64,000 bases of DNA from Parvularculaceae bacterium (GCA_028280115.1 JANQMJ010000026.1:124001-188000); one strand, 5' to 3'. Shown: positions 1 to 9,334, counted from the first letter of the stretch. The notes: a model not told the origin generated them from the letters alone. Numbers and translations: made by a program.

Positions 1-7
1 TTTGCCT

Positions 8-137
8 GCCGGCGGGGTTGAAACGCCGGCTTTCGCGCCTATCTCAAGCGCGACGGAGGCCATCCGGCTCCGTTCGCGTCTTCTCGGCCGAATGGCGGGA
101 AAGGCGCGCGCAACCCTCGCTTTATGAAGGAGGACGA
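8..137 (+). promoter_or_regulatory. ROSE-like RNA thermometer in the hsp20 leader
   Basis: The 5' region of the hsp20 gene can fold into successive hairpins. One pairs 8-14 with 24-30 (GCCGGCG/CGCCGGC) and another pairs 53-58 with 68-73 (ACGGAG/CTCCGT). The last hairpin (115-133) sequesters the ribosome binding site: CCTCGCTT faces GAAGGAGG, leaving a G opposite a G. The anti-Shine-Dalgarno strand contains TCGCT, which matches the U(U/C)GCU hallmark of ROSE elements known upstream of alphaproteobacterial small heat-shock genes. Melting at high temperature would free GGAGG. Folding was done by eye. Confidence 0.7.
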
Positions 138-599
138 ATGAAAATGCGTACCTTTGACTTAACTCCCCTTTATCGTTCGACGATTGGTTTTGACCGCGTG
201 TTCGACCTGCTCGACAATGTCGGCAAAACCGAAACCACCGGCTATCCGCCCTATAACATCGAGCGGCTGGCCGAAAACGAATATCGCATCACGCTCGCCG
301 TCGCCGGCTTTGCCGAAAACGAAATCGATGTCGAGCTTCGCGAAAACACGCTGACCGTCTCCGGCTCGCGCAGCGACGCCGATGAAGGCCGTGAATTCCT
401 TTATCAGGGCATCGCCGGGCGTTCCTTCGAACGGCGCTTCCAGCTCGCCGAGCATGTCCAGGTGACCGGCGCGTCGCTGGTCAACGGCCTGCTCAATATC
501 GAACTCCGGCGGGAAATCCCCGAAACCATGAAGCCGCGCAAAATCGCCATTAACGGCGGCGCGCGCGTAAAAGTGCTCAAGGACGCAGACGCGGCCTAA
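138..599 (+). CDS. Hsp20/alpha-crystallin family small heat-shock protein
   Basis: This is a 153-residue ATP-independent holdase of the IbpA type that binds unfolding proteins in the cytoplasm. The alpha-crystallin domain spans roughly residues 37-130, opening with PPYNIE. The conserved G-RSFERRFQL stretch is near 94-103, NGLLNIEL is at 116-123, and a C-terminal I-x-I motif (IAI) lies at 136-138. I chose the ATG at 138 rather than upstream in-frame codons because GGAGG lies 5 bases before it and Hsp20 homology begins there. The leader folds like a ROSE thermometer, so translation is probably heat-induced. A strong terminator follows at 639-667. Confidence 0.93.
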   Translation: MKMRTFDLTPLYRSTIGFDRVFDLLDNVGKTETTGYPPYNIERLAENEYRITLAVAGFAENEIDVELRENTLTVSGSRSDADEGREFLYQGIAGRSFERRFQLAEHVQVTGASLVNGLLNIELRREIPETMKPRKIAINGGARVKVLKDADAA

Positions 600-638
600 A
601 GCGAAGGACTTACCGAGAACTCCCTCTTTAGTTGCGTT

Positions 639-667
639 GGGCGCGGCGCGAGCCGCGCCCTTTTTTA
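639..667 (+). terminator. Rho-independent terminator after hsp20
   Basis: A perfect 9-bp stem, GGGCGCGGC (639-647) with GCCGCGCCC (652-660), has a GCGA loop and is followed by TTTTTT and an AT tail. It closes the hsp20 transcript. Confidence 0.9.
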
Positions 668-724
668 TTCGCCGGCGGCTTGCTACACTCGCGTCCGGTC
701 GGCGGGGCCGGGTCCGGGGAGACG

Positions 725-982
725 ATGATGGCGGCATTTTCAAGAGCGATAGCGGCGGTTCTGCTCGCGCTGTTTTTCAGCGCCTGCCAGTCATATGAGC
801 CGAATTATCAGGGTCAGCCGTCGATTTCGATTCCCTACGATCCTTATGATTACGATCCCAAAGATCTTCTGGCCGAGGCCCAGGCCTATTGCGAGGCTTA
901 CCGGCTCACCGCGGTCTATGAAGATGAAACCGTCGATCCGCAATCGGTGCGCTGGCGCTATCGGCACTATCGCTGCGTTTAG
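725..982 (+). CDS. Small putative lipoprotein
   Basis: This 85-residue protein has a hydrophobic signal segment (about residues 8-18) ending in the lipobox FSAC, so it should be lipidated at Cys19 and membrane anchored. The mature part is Tyr/Asp-rich (YDPYDYDP) and carries two further Cys. I do not recognise a family. Two adjacent ATGs (725, 728) follow a GGGGAGA ribosome binding site. It is monocistronic between the hsp20 terminator and an AT-rich intergenic region. Function unknown. Confidence 0.75.
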   Translation: MMAAFSRAIAAVLLALFFSACQSYEPNYQGQPSISIPYDPYDYDPKDLLAEAQAYCEAYRLTAVYEDETVDPQSVRWRYRHYRCV

Positions 983-1124
983 GATTTGGATTGACGCATA
1001 ACCGCTGGCCAAAATTATTGAGGCGCCGCTAACAAGCTCCTGGCGGCTATAAAATAACTTTCAAATTGCGAAATTTCAAAATTACGCCGTCAAGATAGGC
1101 TGGAAGAAAAACTAAAGAAAAATA

Positions 1125-1168
1125 TGTTATTATAGCAAATTCCAACAATTAATATTGCTGTTATAACA
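1125..1168. promoter_or_regulatory. AT-rich inverted repeat with Zur-box-like cores
   Basis: The 983-1242 intergenic stretch is visibly AT-richer than its surroundings. Inside it, TGTTATTATAGCAA (1125-1138) and TTGCTGTTATAACA (1155-1168) form an inverted repeat matching at 12 of 14 positions. The right arm contains the palindrome TGTTATAACA, which resembles the core of zinc-uptake-regulator sites. It lies 75 bases before the 942-aa lipoprotein gene. Binding by any regulator is inference. Confidence 0.35.
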
Positions 1169-1242
1169 TTCAACGAATCTGATTATTATTTTGATTGTGA
1201 AGATCATATGCTAAGCTGCTCCCGTGGGGTCGGGGCTGCTCT

Positions 1243-4071
1243 ATGCACAATCCGTTCGATTGGCGATTCAGCGCAATGGCGTGCGCTTTCTTCCTGTCCG
1301 GATGTAGCCTTTTTAAAACGCCTTATGCGCTCAAACTAACAGAAGTAGATGAAAGGGGTCCTCAGCGTCCTGCTGTCATCACGATTAGCGACCCGCAGGT
1401 TTATGCGCGCGAAACGCTGATCAACGACCGCCGGCGCGAAGTCGAGTTTCTCAAGCAACTACTCGAAGACAGCAAAGATGAAACATTTGCGCCTCAACTC
1501 GCGCGGGACTTGCGCAGCATCACGGCGCTGCGGGCGGAGCTTGGGCTCGCCTTCGATCCTGCAAAAGGAAGAAACGCGGAACGCAAGGAAGAACTTGACG
1601 CGCTGATCTTTGAACGGGACAAACTGAAGCTCGAGCAGGATCTGCTGGTCGAGCAGCGCCGTTTAGAAAAGATGCGGACGGAAGGTTTCGATGTCCAGCC
1701 GCGCACCGGGGCAGACGCGACCAATTCATTCGATGATAATGGCGCCGCGCCGACCGCGCCCACGCCAGACGCCGACCGTCCCGACGAATTCACAATAAAC
1801 CGCGGCGCCGCTCCCGACCGATCTTCCATGGAGCAATCGCCGATCGACAAATTTCGCGATCTTCAGGCCTATCGAGCGGAGCTGAGGTCGGCCTTGGCGG
1901 CGGTGAATCTTGACGACCTTCATGACTTCGGCGGCAATACGCTTTACCGCCTGCAATTCGACGTGATGGTCGCGCCGGGAGAAAAGAAAAACAAATTCGG
2001 CGTCGCCGACCTCACCGTGCGCGCGCCGAAAGTAGATAAGGAACAAGTTGAAGCGCTTTATCTCAGATGGATAAGCGCGTTTACGGAGCAAATCTATCAT
2101 GATCGGGCGGAGAGCGCCGCTCGTGAGAAAGAAAATAGAAGCCTAAGGAAATCAAGGATTAATGCGTTCAGAGATATTGCGCAGTCGTTTGGCCTGGAGC
2201 TGGCTCGGCCATTTAAAACCGATGATGAAATTCTTGTACCGAGTTCGCCGCCTTCCAAAACCCAATTGCCAGCTGTCGTATTTGTCGAAGGACGGAACGC
2301 GAATATTAATCCGCAAGACCCTGATGCGCGGCGGTGCTTCGAGGGCGAACTCAGCCAGGCGTGCTTTCAGTTTTTCTCCGCCGCTATTTTAGCGGGAGAA
2401 GGCGGCGAGGATTTTCTCGCTTTTTTGTCGGACCTTTATCAGGAGATTCAAAAGGATCCGAACAAAGGCGCGCCCTATGATGCGCAAGGAGGAAGCGGCC
2501 TGGCTCAGGATGAAATACCTGAGGCGCTTCGATCAGATTCGCTTCTTAGCGAAACCTCGCAACGAATTGAATTTCATAATGCATGCGGAATTCCGACGAC
2601 GTCGCGTTTTAACGATGCTTTCAGCCGCAGCGCGCAACGCTGGGGAATAGGCTCAAGTGATCTTGAAGCTATGTTGGAATACCCATTGCTTCAGGCGGAC
2701 ATGCACGCCTTCATGGAAGATATTGCCTTGTCGGCGATTAACATAAGAAAATCTTATTTCACATTCTCTGCCGCCATAAAAAATATTGAACCGGATATAA
2801 AAGAGCCGATAGCACGCGATTTTGTCGACGAGATAAATTATCGCGCCACTCTATATTTGTTGTTGATGATTCAATTAACGCCGGAGACGAAGAGAAAAAG
2901 CTGCTCCGACCATATTGAACGGCAGCTTTTCATTGTGCCAGATAAGTTTCTTGATGTGGTTCTTGCCGATCGTGCAAACTGTAATATGTACGAAGATGAC
3001 TGCGTTCTCTCGGGACAGTCGTTTGCATACGGCACGACGCCAGTAGAGCTCGCCCATCGAACGTCGACAATCTCAAGCGCGGCAAGATCGCTCGAAATCG
3101 CCTTTGCGGCGACTGCAAGCCTCGCCCAGGCTGGGGCGTCGGCGGATTTCGATACGTCTTTTATGAGGGCGTCGTCCGGCAACGTGGAAGCTTTAGAGCG
3201 ACAACCGATCGTGGTCGGTTATTCTGATCGTCATGCCGCCGATATGACCGCCGCTGTTGAAGCCGGCCAAAAGTTTTTGCCGAATTTCGGCTGGGTGTTC
3301 GGACCCGAAGCTCGAATAGACGCCAAGAAAAACGAGATAACCTTGGAGCAGGTGTTAAGACGCCATAACGTAACGGCCGACATTTCCGCGCCAGCTTGGT
3401 GGCCGGCGATTGTTCTAGAATATGGGACCGCCTGGGCAGCCAACTGGCGCAAAGACAAGGTGATCGAACAAACGCGTCAGCGCGAAGGGGAGATCGTGGT
3501 CGGGTTGCCGATGAACGCGGCCGATCTCGATTCCTTGACGACGCATTTGGCGAACGCCGCTTTGCCTGGCAGTGGCGTCGAAATGTCGGAAACAAGCATC
3601 TCCGGCGTTTGGCCGAACACAGTCTCAGCCTGCACAGGCGAAATTACGTTCTTAATCGAGGGCCGAAATGTCTGGAGAAGTACGGCGGTTTATGTCGGCG
3701 GGGTCAAAGCGCGCGACATTACCGTTCTGCCCGACATGAAAGGGATCGCCGCAACCGTCGATGTCGGGCAACTCTTTTCCGGATGGTTCAGCAAATTTGA
3801 ACCGCTTCGTGCGCATCCCAAAGCAAAACGCAAAGCACCCGGCGCATCTTCGGATGCGGCCGCTTCCGAGCCGCAGGTTCCCGGCGCCGCCGAACCGCCG
3901 CGGGAAGTGATTTATTCTCTCATCGATCGTTATGTTAAAGGCGATGACAAGGTCGACCTCGTCGTTTGGACGCGGAACGGAGCCGATAAACACGAAATCG
4001 AATTGCGAGGCGATGATGACGGCGGCGATATCGATTGCTTCAGCAAAGGATATGTAACCACACCCAATTGA
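1243..4071 (+). CDS. Large lipoprotein of unknown function
   Basis: This 942-residue protein has an N-terminal signal with the lipobox LSGC (Cys21), so it is predicted to be exported and lipidated. Residues about 55-145 are charged and heptad-like, suggesting a coiled coil, followed by a Pro/Ala/Thr/Asp-rich linker (about 155-185). The remainder is a mixed globular region with several Cys. A long low-complexity Lys/Ala/Pro stretch lies near residue 870. I recognise no domain. The start at 1243 has only a weak ribosome site, and an ATG at 1276 would leave a shorter signal. It ends 12 bases before a second lipoprotein gene, so the two are likely co-transcribed. Codon use and base content look less GC-rich than neighbours, which may indicate acquisition. 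Confidence 0.8.
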   Translation: MHNPFDWRFSAMACAFFLSGCSLFKTPYALKLTEVDERGPQRPAVITISDPQVYARETLINDRRREVEFLKQLLEDSKDETFAPQLARDLRSITALRAELGLAFDPAKGRNAERKEELDALIFERDKLKLEQDLLVEQRRLEKMRTEGFDVQPRTGADATNSFDDNGAAPTAPTPDADRPDEFTINRGAAPDRSSMEQSPIDKFRDLQAYRAELRSALAAVNLDDLHDFGGNTLYRLQFDVMVAPGEKKNKFGVADLTVRAPKVDKEQVEALYLRWISAFTEQIYHDRAESAAREKENRSLRKSRINAFRDIAQSFGLELARPFKTDDEILVPSSPPSKTQLPAVVFVEGRNANINPQDPDARRCFEGELSQACFQFFSAAILAGEGGEDFLAFLSDLYQEIQKDPNKGAPYDAQGGSGLAQDEIPEALRSDSLLSETSQRIEFHNACGIPTTSRFNDAFSRSAQRWGIGSSDLEAMLEYPLLQADMHAFMEDIALSAINIRKSYFTFSAAIKNIEPDIKEPIARDFVDEINYRATLYLLLMIQLTPETKRKSCSDHIERQLFIVPDKFLDVVLADRANCNMYEDDCVLSGQSFAYGTTPVELAHRTSTISSAARSLEIAFAATASLAQAGASADFDTSFMRASSGNVEALERQPIVVGYSDRHAADMTAAVEAGQKFLPNFGWVFGPEARIDAKKNEITLEQVLRRHNVTADISAPAWWPAIVLEYGTAWAANWRKDKVIEQTRQREGEIVVGLPMNAADLDSLTTHLANAALPGSGVEMSETSISGVWPNTVSACTGEITFLIEGRNVWRSTAVYVGGVKARDITVLPDMKGIAATVDVGQLFSGWFSKFEPLRAHPKAKRKAPGASSDAAASEPQVPGAAEPPREVIYSLIDRYVKGDDKVDLVVWTRNGADKHEIELRGDDDGGDIDCFSKGYVTTPN

Positions 4072-4083
4072 AACAAAGGAATA

Positions 4084-5016
4084 ATGCGCATGCCGAAACT
4101 AGAATTCTGCCGAGTGGTGCAAGGATTCACTCTGGCCGCCCTCATGGCGCTCATTGCGTCTTGCACTCAAGAGATGGCGGCCGATGAAGCGTCGGAGACC
4201 GCGGCGGTCAGTGAGGAAGAAGCTGCGGAGGACTTGTTCACGGCGGCGCAGGCGTCGGAAGATGCAATCGATATTGTCGCTCATGCCTATGAATTCTTGA
4301 ATACATCTGCGCCGCAATCGCCTCAATCGCGGCCTGCGCCAGGCTTGCATAGCTATATACTGATGACTGAAAATGACGACTCAGCCGCCGTGCTGTTGAA
4401 CGCCCTATTCGGCTCCGTTCGGCCGCTTAGCGAAGTGCAGGAAGTTTATCCGATTGCGCAGATCAATGTTTTCCATGTTCCCATTCGCGGCGATGAGTAT
4501 GACAATTTTAGCGATTGGGCACCCGAGACATTATCAGAGGACGTGCGAAACGCGTTTGATTATGACTGGTCAAGCAGCGTGATCGACGCGCTTTGCGAGG
4601 CGGCCGAAGCGGACAGCTCCTGCGGCGTATTGTCCGGCGGCCCTTATTTGGTGACCTCATTGCTGCCGATCCAGCCTGACAATTCAGCCCTTCCCGCGCC
4701 GCAGAGTTTTCTCATGTTTGATTTGAGCACTGTGCCCGGAGCGCTGTGGGGCGATTTGCTGGAAACTTACAAGGCGGCTGTTATCGATGCTGAGACGCTG
4801 TCGGACCTGCGAGCAACCTCAGACATTGGATCGCGGGATGAAGACGGCGACGCCGTTTCAGAAACAACGGTGCTTCAAACTTTCGCCGGCACATTGCTGG
4901 CGATCGTGGATTCCGCTGAGATACCCGGACTCGTAGAAAGGATAGCGCTTAGAGTGCTGCGAACGACGAGCCGGTGTTACTATAATTCCGCCGGCGTGCT
5001 GGTTTGCACGGGCTAG
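4084..5016 (+). CDS. Lipoprotein of unknown function, partner of the 942-aa lipoprotein
   Basis: This 310-residue protein has a signal segment ending in the lipobox IASC, followed by an acidic Glu/Ala-rich stretch (about residues 30-60). The rest is an acidic globular region with no family I recognise. The C-terminus carries paired Cys (RCYYN...VCTG) that could form a disulphide. The ribosome site AAAGGAATA precedes ATG 4084; a second ATG lies at 4090. It sits 12 bases after the large lipoprotein gene, suggesting a two-gene operon whose products act together in the envelope. Function unknown. Confidence 0.78.
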   Translation: MRMPKLEFCRVVQGFTLAALMALIASCTQEMAADEASETAAVSEEEAAEDLFTAAQASEDAIDIVAHAYEFLNTSAPQSPQSRPAPGLHSYILMTENDDSAAVLLNALFGSVRPLSEVQEVYPIAQINVFHVPIRGDEYDNFSDWAPETLSEDVRNAFDYDWSSSVIDALCEAAEADSSCGVLSGGPYLVTSLLPIQPDNSALPAPQSFLMFDLSTVPGALWGDLLETYKAAVIDAETLSDLRATSDIGSRDEDGDAVSETTVLQTFAGTLLAIVDSAEIPGLVERIALRVLRTTSRCYYNSAGVLVCTG

Positions 5017-5075
5017 GAAGCAGACACGCAAGCCGTTTAACGTTTATTCCATCGAAACGGTGAGGGAAATTTCCC

Positions 5076-5882
5076 TTATCCTTGCGCTTCGGGCGCCGCC
5101 AGCAACAACTCCTTGGCGCTGTCGTAAACTTCCGGATTGGCCGCGAGGATCGATCCGGCGACAAGGTATTTATCGCCGCCTTCGATTTCGCTCACCATGC
5201 CGCCGGCCTCGCGCACCAGACAGGCGCCGGCGGCGACGTCCCATGAATTAAGCCCGCGCTCCCAGAACGCGTCGAACCGTCCCGCGGCGACCCAGGCGAG
5301 ATCGAGCGCCGCCGCGCCGAAGCGGCGCACGCCCGCGGTCTTTTCCAGCACCGCGCCGGCTTCGGCCAGGGCGCGCTGCCGGCCCGGCCGGCCGGCGAAA
5401 GGAAGCCCGCAGGCGAACACGCATTGGCTCAAGTCGCGCCGTCCCGAAACCCGGATGCGCCGATCGTTGAGCCAGGCACCTTCGCCTTTTTCGGCCCAGA
5501 AAAGCTCGTCCGTCGCCGGGTTGTAGATCACCCCGGCGTAAGGCTGGCGGTCTCGTTCGAGCGCGATGGAAACCGCAAATTGCGGCAGGCCGTGCAGGAA
5601 ATTCGTGGTGCCGTCGAGCGGGTCGACAATCCAGCGGTTGGAATTGTCGGACCCGTCGATTTCGCCGCGCTCTTCCATGACGAAACCGTATTTGGGCCGG
5701 GCCGCGGAAAGCTCTTCGAACACGGTCTGTTCGGCCTTCAGATCGGCGCGGGTGACGAAATCAGCGGCGCCCTTGCGGGAAATCTGCAGCGCCTGGACTT
5801 CGCCGAAATCGCGCGCCAGGCCGCGCGCCGCCTTGCGGGCGGCGCCCACCATCACGGTGACAAGGGCGGAGGCGTGGGGCAC
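5076..5882 (-). CDS. suhB: Inositol monophosphatase family protein (SuhB-like)
   Basis: A 268-residue, Mg2+-dependent phosphatase of the IMPase superfamily. Metal-ligand motifs are visible: EE at 70-71, the signature IVDPLDGTTNF at 85-95, and WDVAAG at 214-219. Length matches the family. I chose the GTG at 5882 because it is preceded by GAGGAAC and the family N-terminus (SALVTVMVGAARKA) begins right after it; the frame stays open further upstream without homology. In other proteobacteria SuhB also acts in rRNA antitermination, so the true role here could be either. It converges with the lipoprotein gene ending at 5016. Confidence 0.9.
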   Translation of the reverse strand: MPHASALVTVMVGAARKAARGLARDFGEVQALQISRKGAADFVTRADLKAEQTVFEELSAARPKYGFVMEERGEIDGSDNSNRWIVDPLDGTTNFLHGLPQFAVSIALERDRQPYAGVIYNPATDELFWAEKGEGAWLNDRRIRVSGRRDLSQCVFACGLPFAGRPGRQRALAEAGAVLEKTAGVRRFGAAALDLAWVAAGRFDAFWERGLNSWDVAAGACLVREAGGMVSEIEGGDKYLVAGSILAANPEVYDSAKELLLAAPEAQG

Positions 5883-6026
5883 GAAGGCGTTCCTCAAGAT
5901 CAAAGGCGGCGCACCATACCGGCGCGCGCCGCCGGCGCAAGGGCGGAAAAACGGCGCGCCGATGAGGGCTTGTCGCATCGCCCGGCGAACTGCGCTAATC
6001 CCGAACCGAAGCCCGCCAGGCGCCCT

Positions 6027-7544
6027 ATGTCAGAGATCTCGCCGCCAACCAATCCGCTGTCGCAGGCGCCCTTGCACGGGCGGATCGTGCGCGGCGCCGC
6101 CTGGGTCCTCGCCGCCGGTCTGTCGGCGCGCCTCTTCGGCGCGATCAACACGATTGTCGTCGCCCGGCTTTTGGTTCCCGACGATATCGGGCTGGTCGCC
6201 GTCGCCATCATCACCATGCAGTTGTTGCAGGGCGTTTCCGACATCGGCGTTTCCCAGGCGGTGGTGAAATTTCGCAACGCCGGCCGGGACGATCTCAACA
6301 CGCTGTTCACCCTGTCGGCGCTGCGTGGGCTGATCATCGGCGCGGCGCTGGCCGCGGCCGCGCCGCTGATGGCGGCATTTTACCACGATCCGCGCATGGC
6401 GGGGGTTTTTCTCGGCGTTGCGGCGTTTCCGGTCATTGCCGGGCTGATCAATCCGAAATTCTTCGAGTTCGAGCGGGATCTTAAATTTTCCCGCGAGTTT
6501 ATCGCCACGGTGCTCAACAAGCTCGTCGGCGTCGGGGTTTCGATCACCGTCGCCGTCATCTTTCGCACCTATTGGGCGATCATTCTCGGCCTGATCGCCG
6601 GCGGCGTCGCCCAGCTTGTCCTTTCCTATGTCATGCAGCCCTTTGCGCCGCGCCTGAGTTTTAAATCCTTCCGCAAGGTGTTCGGGTTCAGCAGCTGGCT
6701 CGCCGGGGTCAGTTTCGTTGCGGCGCTCAACAACAAGCTCGATACGCCGATCGTCGCTCGCGCTGTAAGCACCGAGGGCGCGGGCGCCTATTTCATGGGT
6801 TTTCAATTATCGGAGCTGGCGACCGGGCAAATCGCGACCCCAGTGACGCGCGCGATCTATCCCGGCCTTGCGGCGATGCAGGACGACGCGGCGCGCATGC
6901 GCCGCGCCTTTCTGCGCGGGGTCGAGGCGCTCGGCGTCTTCGCCATGCCGGCGGCGTTCGGTTTCGCCTTTGTCGCCGAGGATATGATTACGGTCGTCCT
7001 GGGCGAGAAATGGCGCGCGGCGGTTCCGGTGATCCAGATCCTCGCGCCGGTGATCGGCCTGCAGTCGCTGTTTACCGCCACCCAGGCCTATGCGGTCGCG
7101 CTCGGCCTGACGCGGCTCGTCTTCATGCGCGAATTGGCGTTTTTCATCGTCAAGCTGCCGGTATTCATCTGGGCGGTTCTGGCCTACGGGTTCATGGGCG
7201 CGGTCTGGGCCGCGGCGGCGACCGGGCTTTTTCATGTGGCGCTCAACCTTGCGCTTTATGCCCGCGCCGGCGGCGGCCGGTTCTGGGCGCCGCTGTGGAG
7301 CGCGCGCCGGTCGATCGCGGCGGTCGGCGCCATGGCTGGCTATTTCCTGTTCCTGCGCGATATGATCGCGCCGCCGCCGGAAGCAGGCGCGCTTGTCCGC
7401 CTCGTCGCGGACATCGCCGCCGGCGCGGCGATCTATGTGTCCGCCCTGGCCGGGTTATGGCGTCTTGAAGGCGCGCCGGACGGCGTTGAGCGCCGTCTTT
7501 TCGGCCTCCTGGTTCGGCGCGGCGCGGACCGCGCGGGCGACTGA
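6027..7544 (+). CDS. Polysaccharide/lipid flippase of the MOP superfamily (Wzx/PST type)
   Basis: This 505-residue integral membrane protein has about 12-14 hydrophobic segments, typical of flippases that move undecaprenyl-linked oligosaccharides across the inner membrane. The N-terminus (RIVRGAAWVLAAGLSARLFG) and the following ARLLVPDDIGLVAVA stretch match the polysaccharide-biosynthesis family. The start ATG 6027 has AGG seven bases upstream and fits the family N-terminus; the frame runs open further upstream only as antisense of the phosphatase gene. No glycosyltransferase cluster is adjacent, so the exported glycan is unknown. Confidence 0.87.
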   Translation: MSEISPPTNPLSQAPLHGRIVRGAAWVLAAGLSARLFGAINTIVVARLLVPDDIGLVAVAIITMQLLQGVSDIGVSQAVVKFRNAGRDDLNTLFTLSALRGLIIGAALAAAAPLMAAFYHDPRMAGVFLGVAAFPVIAGLINPKFFEFERDLKFSREFIATVLNKLVGVGVSITVAVIFRTYWAIILGLIAGGVAQLVLSYVMQPFAPRLSFKSFRKVFGFSSWLAGVSFVAALNNKLDTPIVARAVSTEGAGAYFMGFQLSELATGQIATPVTRAIYPGLAAMQDDAARMRRAFLRGVEALGVFAMPAAFGFAFVAEDMITVVLGEKWRAAVPVIQILAPVIGLQSLFTATQAYAVALGLTRLVFMRELAFFIVKLPVFIWAVLAYGFMGAVWAAAATGLFHVALNLALYARAGGGRFWAPLWSARRSIAAVGAMAGYFLFLRDMIAPPPEAGALVRLVADIAAGAAIYVSALAGLWRLEGAPDGVERRLFGLLVRRGADRAGD

Positions 7545-7630
7545 CGCGCCCCGCTGCGCACGGGTGTTTCCCGGCGATATCAGGTTCGCTATGAGACGGT
7601 GTGTTTCATGCTTGAAAGGACCCGCGACAC

Positions 7631-9334
7631 ATGGGCGACTCTGCGCCGACTGAACAGCCGAATCTGATCCTCATCGCGGCGAAAATCCTGTCAGAAGACC
7701 CGAGGTTCAAAGTCGGCGAGGCGGAGATTCGCGGCAATCGCTATCGCGTCTTCGAAAACGCGCCGCCCAACCTCAACGCCTTTTTTGCATACGGCGCCGG
7801 CCATGGCGAAAAGGATTTCCTGATTTTCGGCGATGAAAAACTGTCCTTTGCCGAGGTCTGGCGCCGGGCCTGTCGCTTCGCCCATGCCCTGGAAAAAGAG
7901 TTCGGCGTCAGGAAAGGCGATCGCGTCGCTATCGCCATGCGCAATTACCCCGAATGGTGCGTTTGTTATGCGGCGATCATTTCGCTCGGCGCCGTCGCCG
8001 TGCCGCTCAACGCTTGGTGGAAGGAACAGGAACTCGAATACGGCCTTGCCGACAGCGGCGCGACCATCGTGATCGCCGACGGCAAGCGCATGGAATTCAT
8101 CGCGCCGCTCAAGGAAAAGCGCGGCCTGACGCTGATCCTGACGCGCGATGGCGAAGGCGCCGATTATCGCTATGAAGACCTGCTCGCCGCCGCGACCGAC
8201 GATACGCCGCCGCCGGTCGATGTCCATCCCGAAGACGATCTGGCGATCGTTTACACCTCCGGCTCCACCGGCCAGCCCAAGGGCGTCGTGCTCACCCATC
8301 GCGGCGCGGTGTCGACGCTGATGTCCTGGGCCTTTCTCGCCACGGTCCTGACGGAATCGCGCGGCGGCGTCAGCCCGTTCGGCGACGATCCGGGAATCCT
8401 TCTCGCCATCCCGCTGTTCCACGTCACCGGCATGCACTCGGTGTTTCTTTTTTCCTACCTGATCGGCCGGCGCGTCGTCATGATGCATCGCTGGGGCGCC
8501 GAGGAGGCGGCCCGGATCATCGACAGGGAAAAGCTGACCAACTTCATCGGCGTGCCCAGCCAGTCCTTCGAACTGATGTTCGAGGCGGGCGAAGAAGGAT
8601 TGCCGAGCCTGATCGATGTCAATTCGGGCGGCGCCAAACGTCCGCCGGAACATGTCAAAAGGCTGGCGGAAACCTTTAAGAACGCCAAACCGTCATCCGG
8701 CTACGGACTTTCCGAAACCAACGCCGCGGGCTGCGTCATTTCTTTTGAAGATTACCAAAGCCGGCCCGATTCGACCGGCCGGCCGCTGATGCCGCTCACC
8801 GACATCAAGATCATGAAGGACGACGCCGAAGCGCCGCGCGGTACAGTCGGCGAAATATGGATCCGCAGCCCGGCCAATTTCCGCGGCTATCATAATCTTC
8901 CCGAAGAAACCGAGGCCGCCTTGACGCCCGACGGCTGGTTCAAGACCGGCGATCTCGGCAAAATGGATGAAGAAAACTTCCTTTACATCGTCGACCGCAT
9001 CAAGGATCTCATCATCCGCGGCGGCGAAAACATTTCCTGTCTTGAAGTGGAAAGCCGCGTCTACGAACATGAAGAGGTCGCCGAAGCGGCGGTTTTCTCC
9101 GTGCCGGACAAAGTGTTGGGCGAGCGGGTCGGGCTGGTGGTTTATCCCAAGCCGGGCGCGCAAATCGATGCCGCGCAAATGCGCGACTTTATCGCTGAAG
9201 GACTGGCCAACTTTAAGACGCCCGAGCGCATATGGATTTCGCCGGCGCCGCTGCCGCGACTGGGCACGGCGAAATTCGACAAGCTGACGGTCAAGCGAAT
9301 CGCCCTGCAGCATGAGCCGGCGTTCAGCGTATAG
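7631..9334 (+). CDS. Acyl-CoA synthetase (class I adenylate-forming enzyme)
   Basis: This 567-residue enzyme activates a carboxylic acid to acyl-AMP and then acyl-CoA. The phosphate-binding motif YTSGSTGQPKG is at 208-218, the A5-like GYGLSETN follows mid-protein, and the hinge motif GDLG...DRIKDLIIRGGENI is in the C-terminal third. The C-terminal catalytic Lys is probably K548 in GTAKFDK. AAAGGA precedes ATG 7631. It heads a fatty-acid degradation gene set (two acyl-CoA dehydrogenases, a MaoC hydratase). Substrate chain length cannot be read from the sequence. Confidence 0.92.
   Translation: MGDSAPTEQPNLILIAAKILSEDPRFKVGEAEIRGNRYRVFENAPPNLNAFFAYGAGHGEKDFLIFGDEKLSFAEVWRRACRFAHALEKEFGVRKGDRVAIAMRNYPEWCVCYAAIISLGAVAVPLNAWWKEQELEYGLADSGATIVIADGKRMEFIAPLKEKRGLTLILTRDGEGADYRYEDLLAAATDDTPPPVDVHPEDDLAIVYTSGSTGQPKGVVLTHRGAVSTLMSWAFLATVLTESRGGVSPFGDDPGILLAIPLFHVTGMHSVFLFSYLIGRRVVMMHRWGAEEAARIIDREKLTNFIGVPSQSFELMFEAGEEGLPSLIDVNSGGAKRPPEHVKRLAETFKNAKPSSGYGLSETNAAGCVISFEDYQSRPDSTGRPLMPLTDIKIMKDDAEAPRGTVGEIWIRSPANFRGYHNLPEETEAALTPDGWFKTGDLGKMDEENFLYIVDRIKDLIIRGGENISCLEVESRVYEHEEVAEAAVFSVPDKVLGERVGLVVYPKPGAQIDAAQMRDFIAEGLANFKTPERIWISPAPLPRLGTAKFDKLTVKRIALQHEPAFSV

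Noticed and set aside
5062..5077. AGGGAAATTTCCCT hairpin between two convergent genes
   Set aside because: Perfect symmetry but no T-run on either strand, so a terminator cannot be supported.
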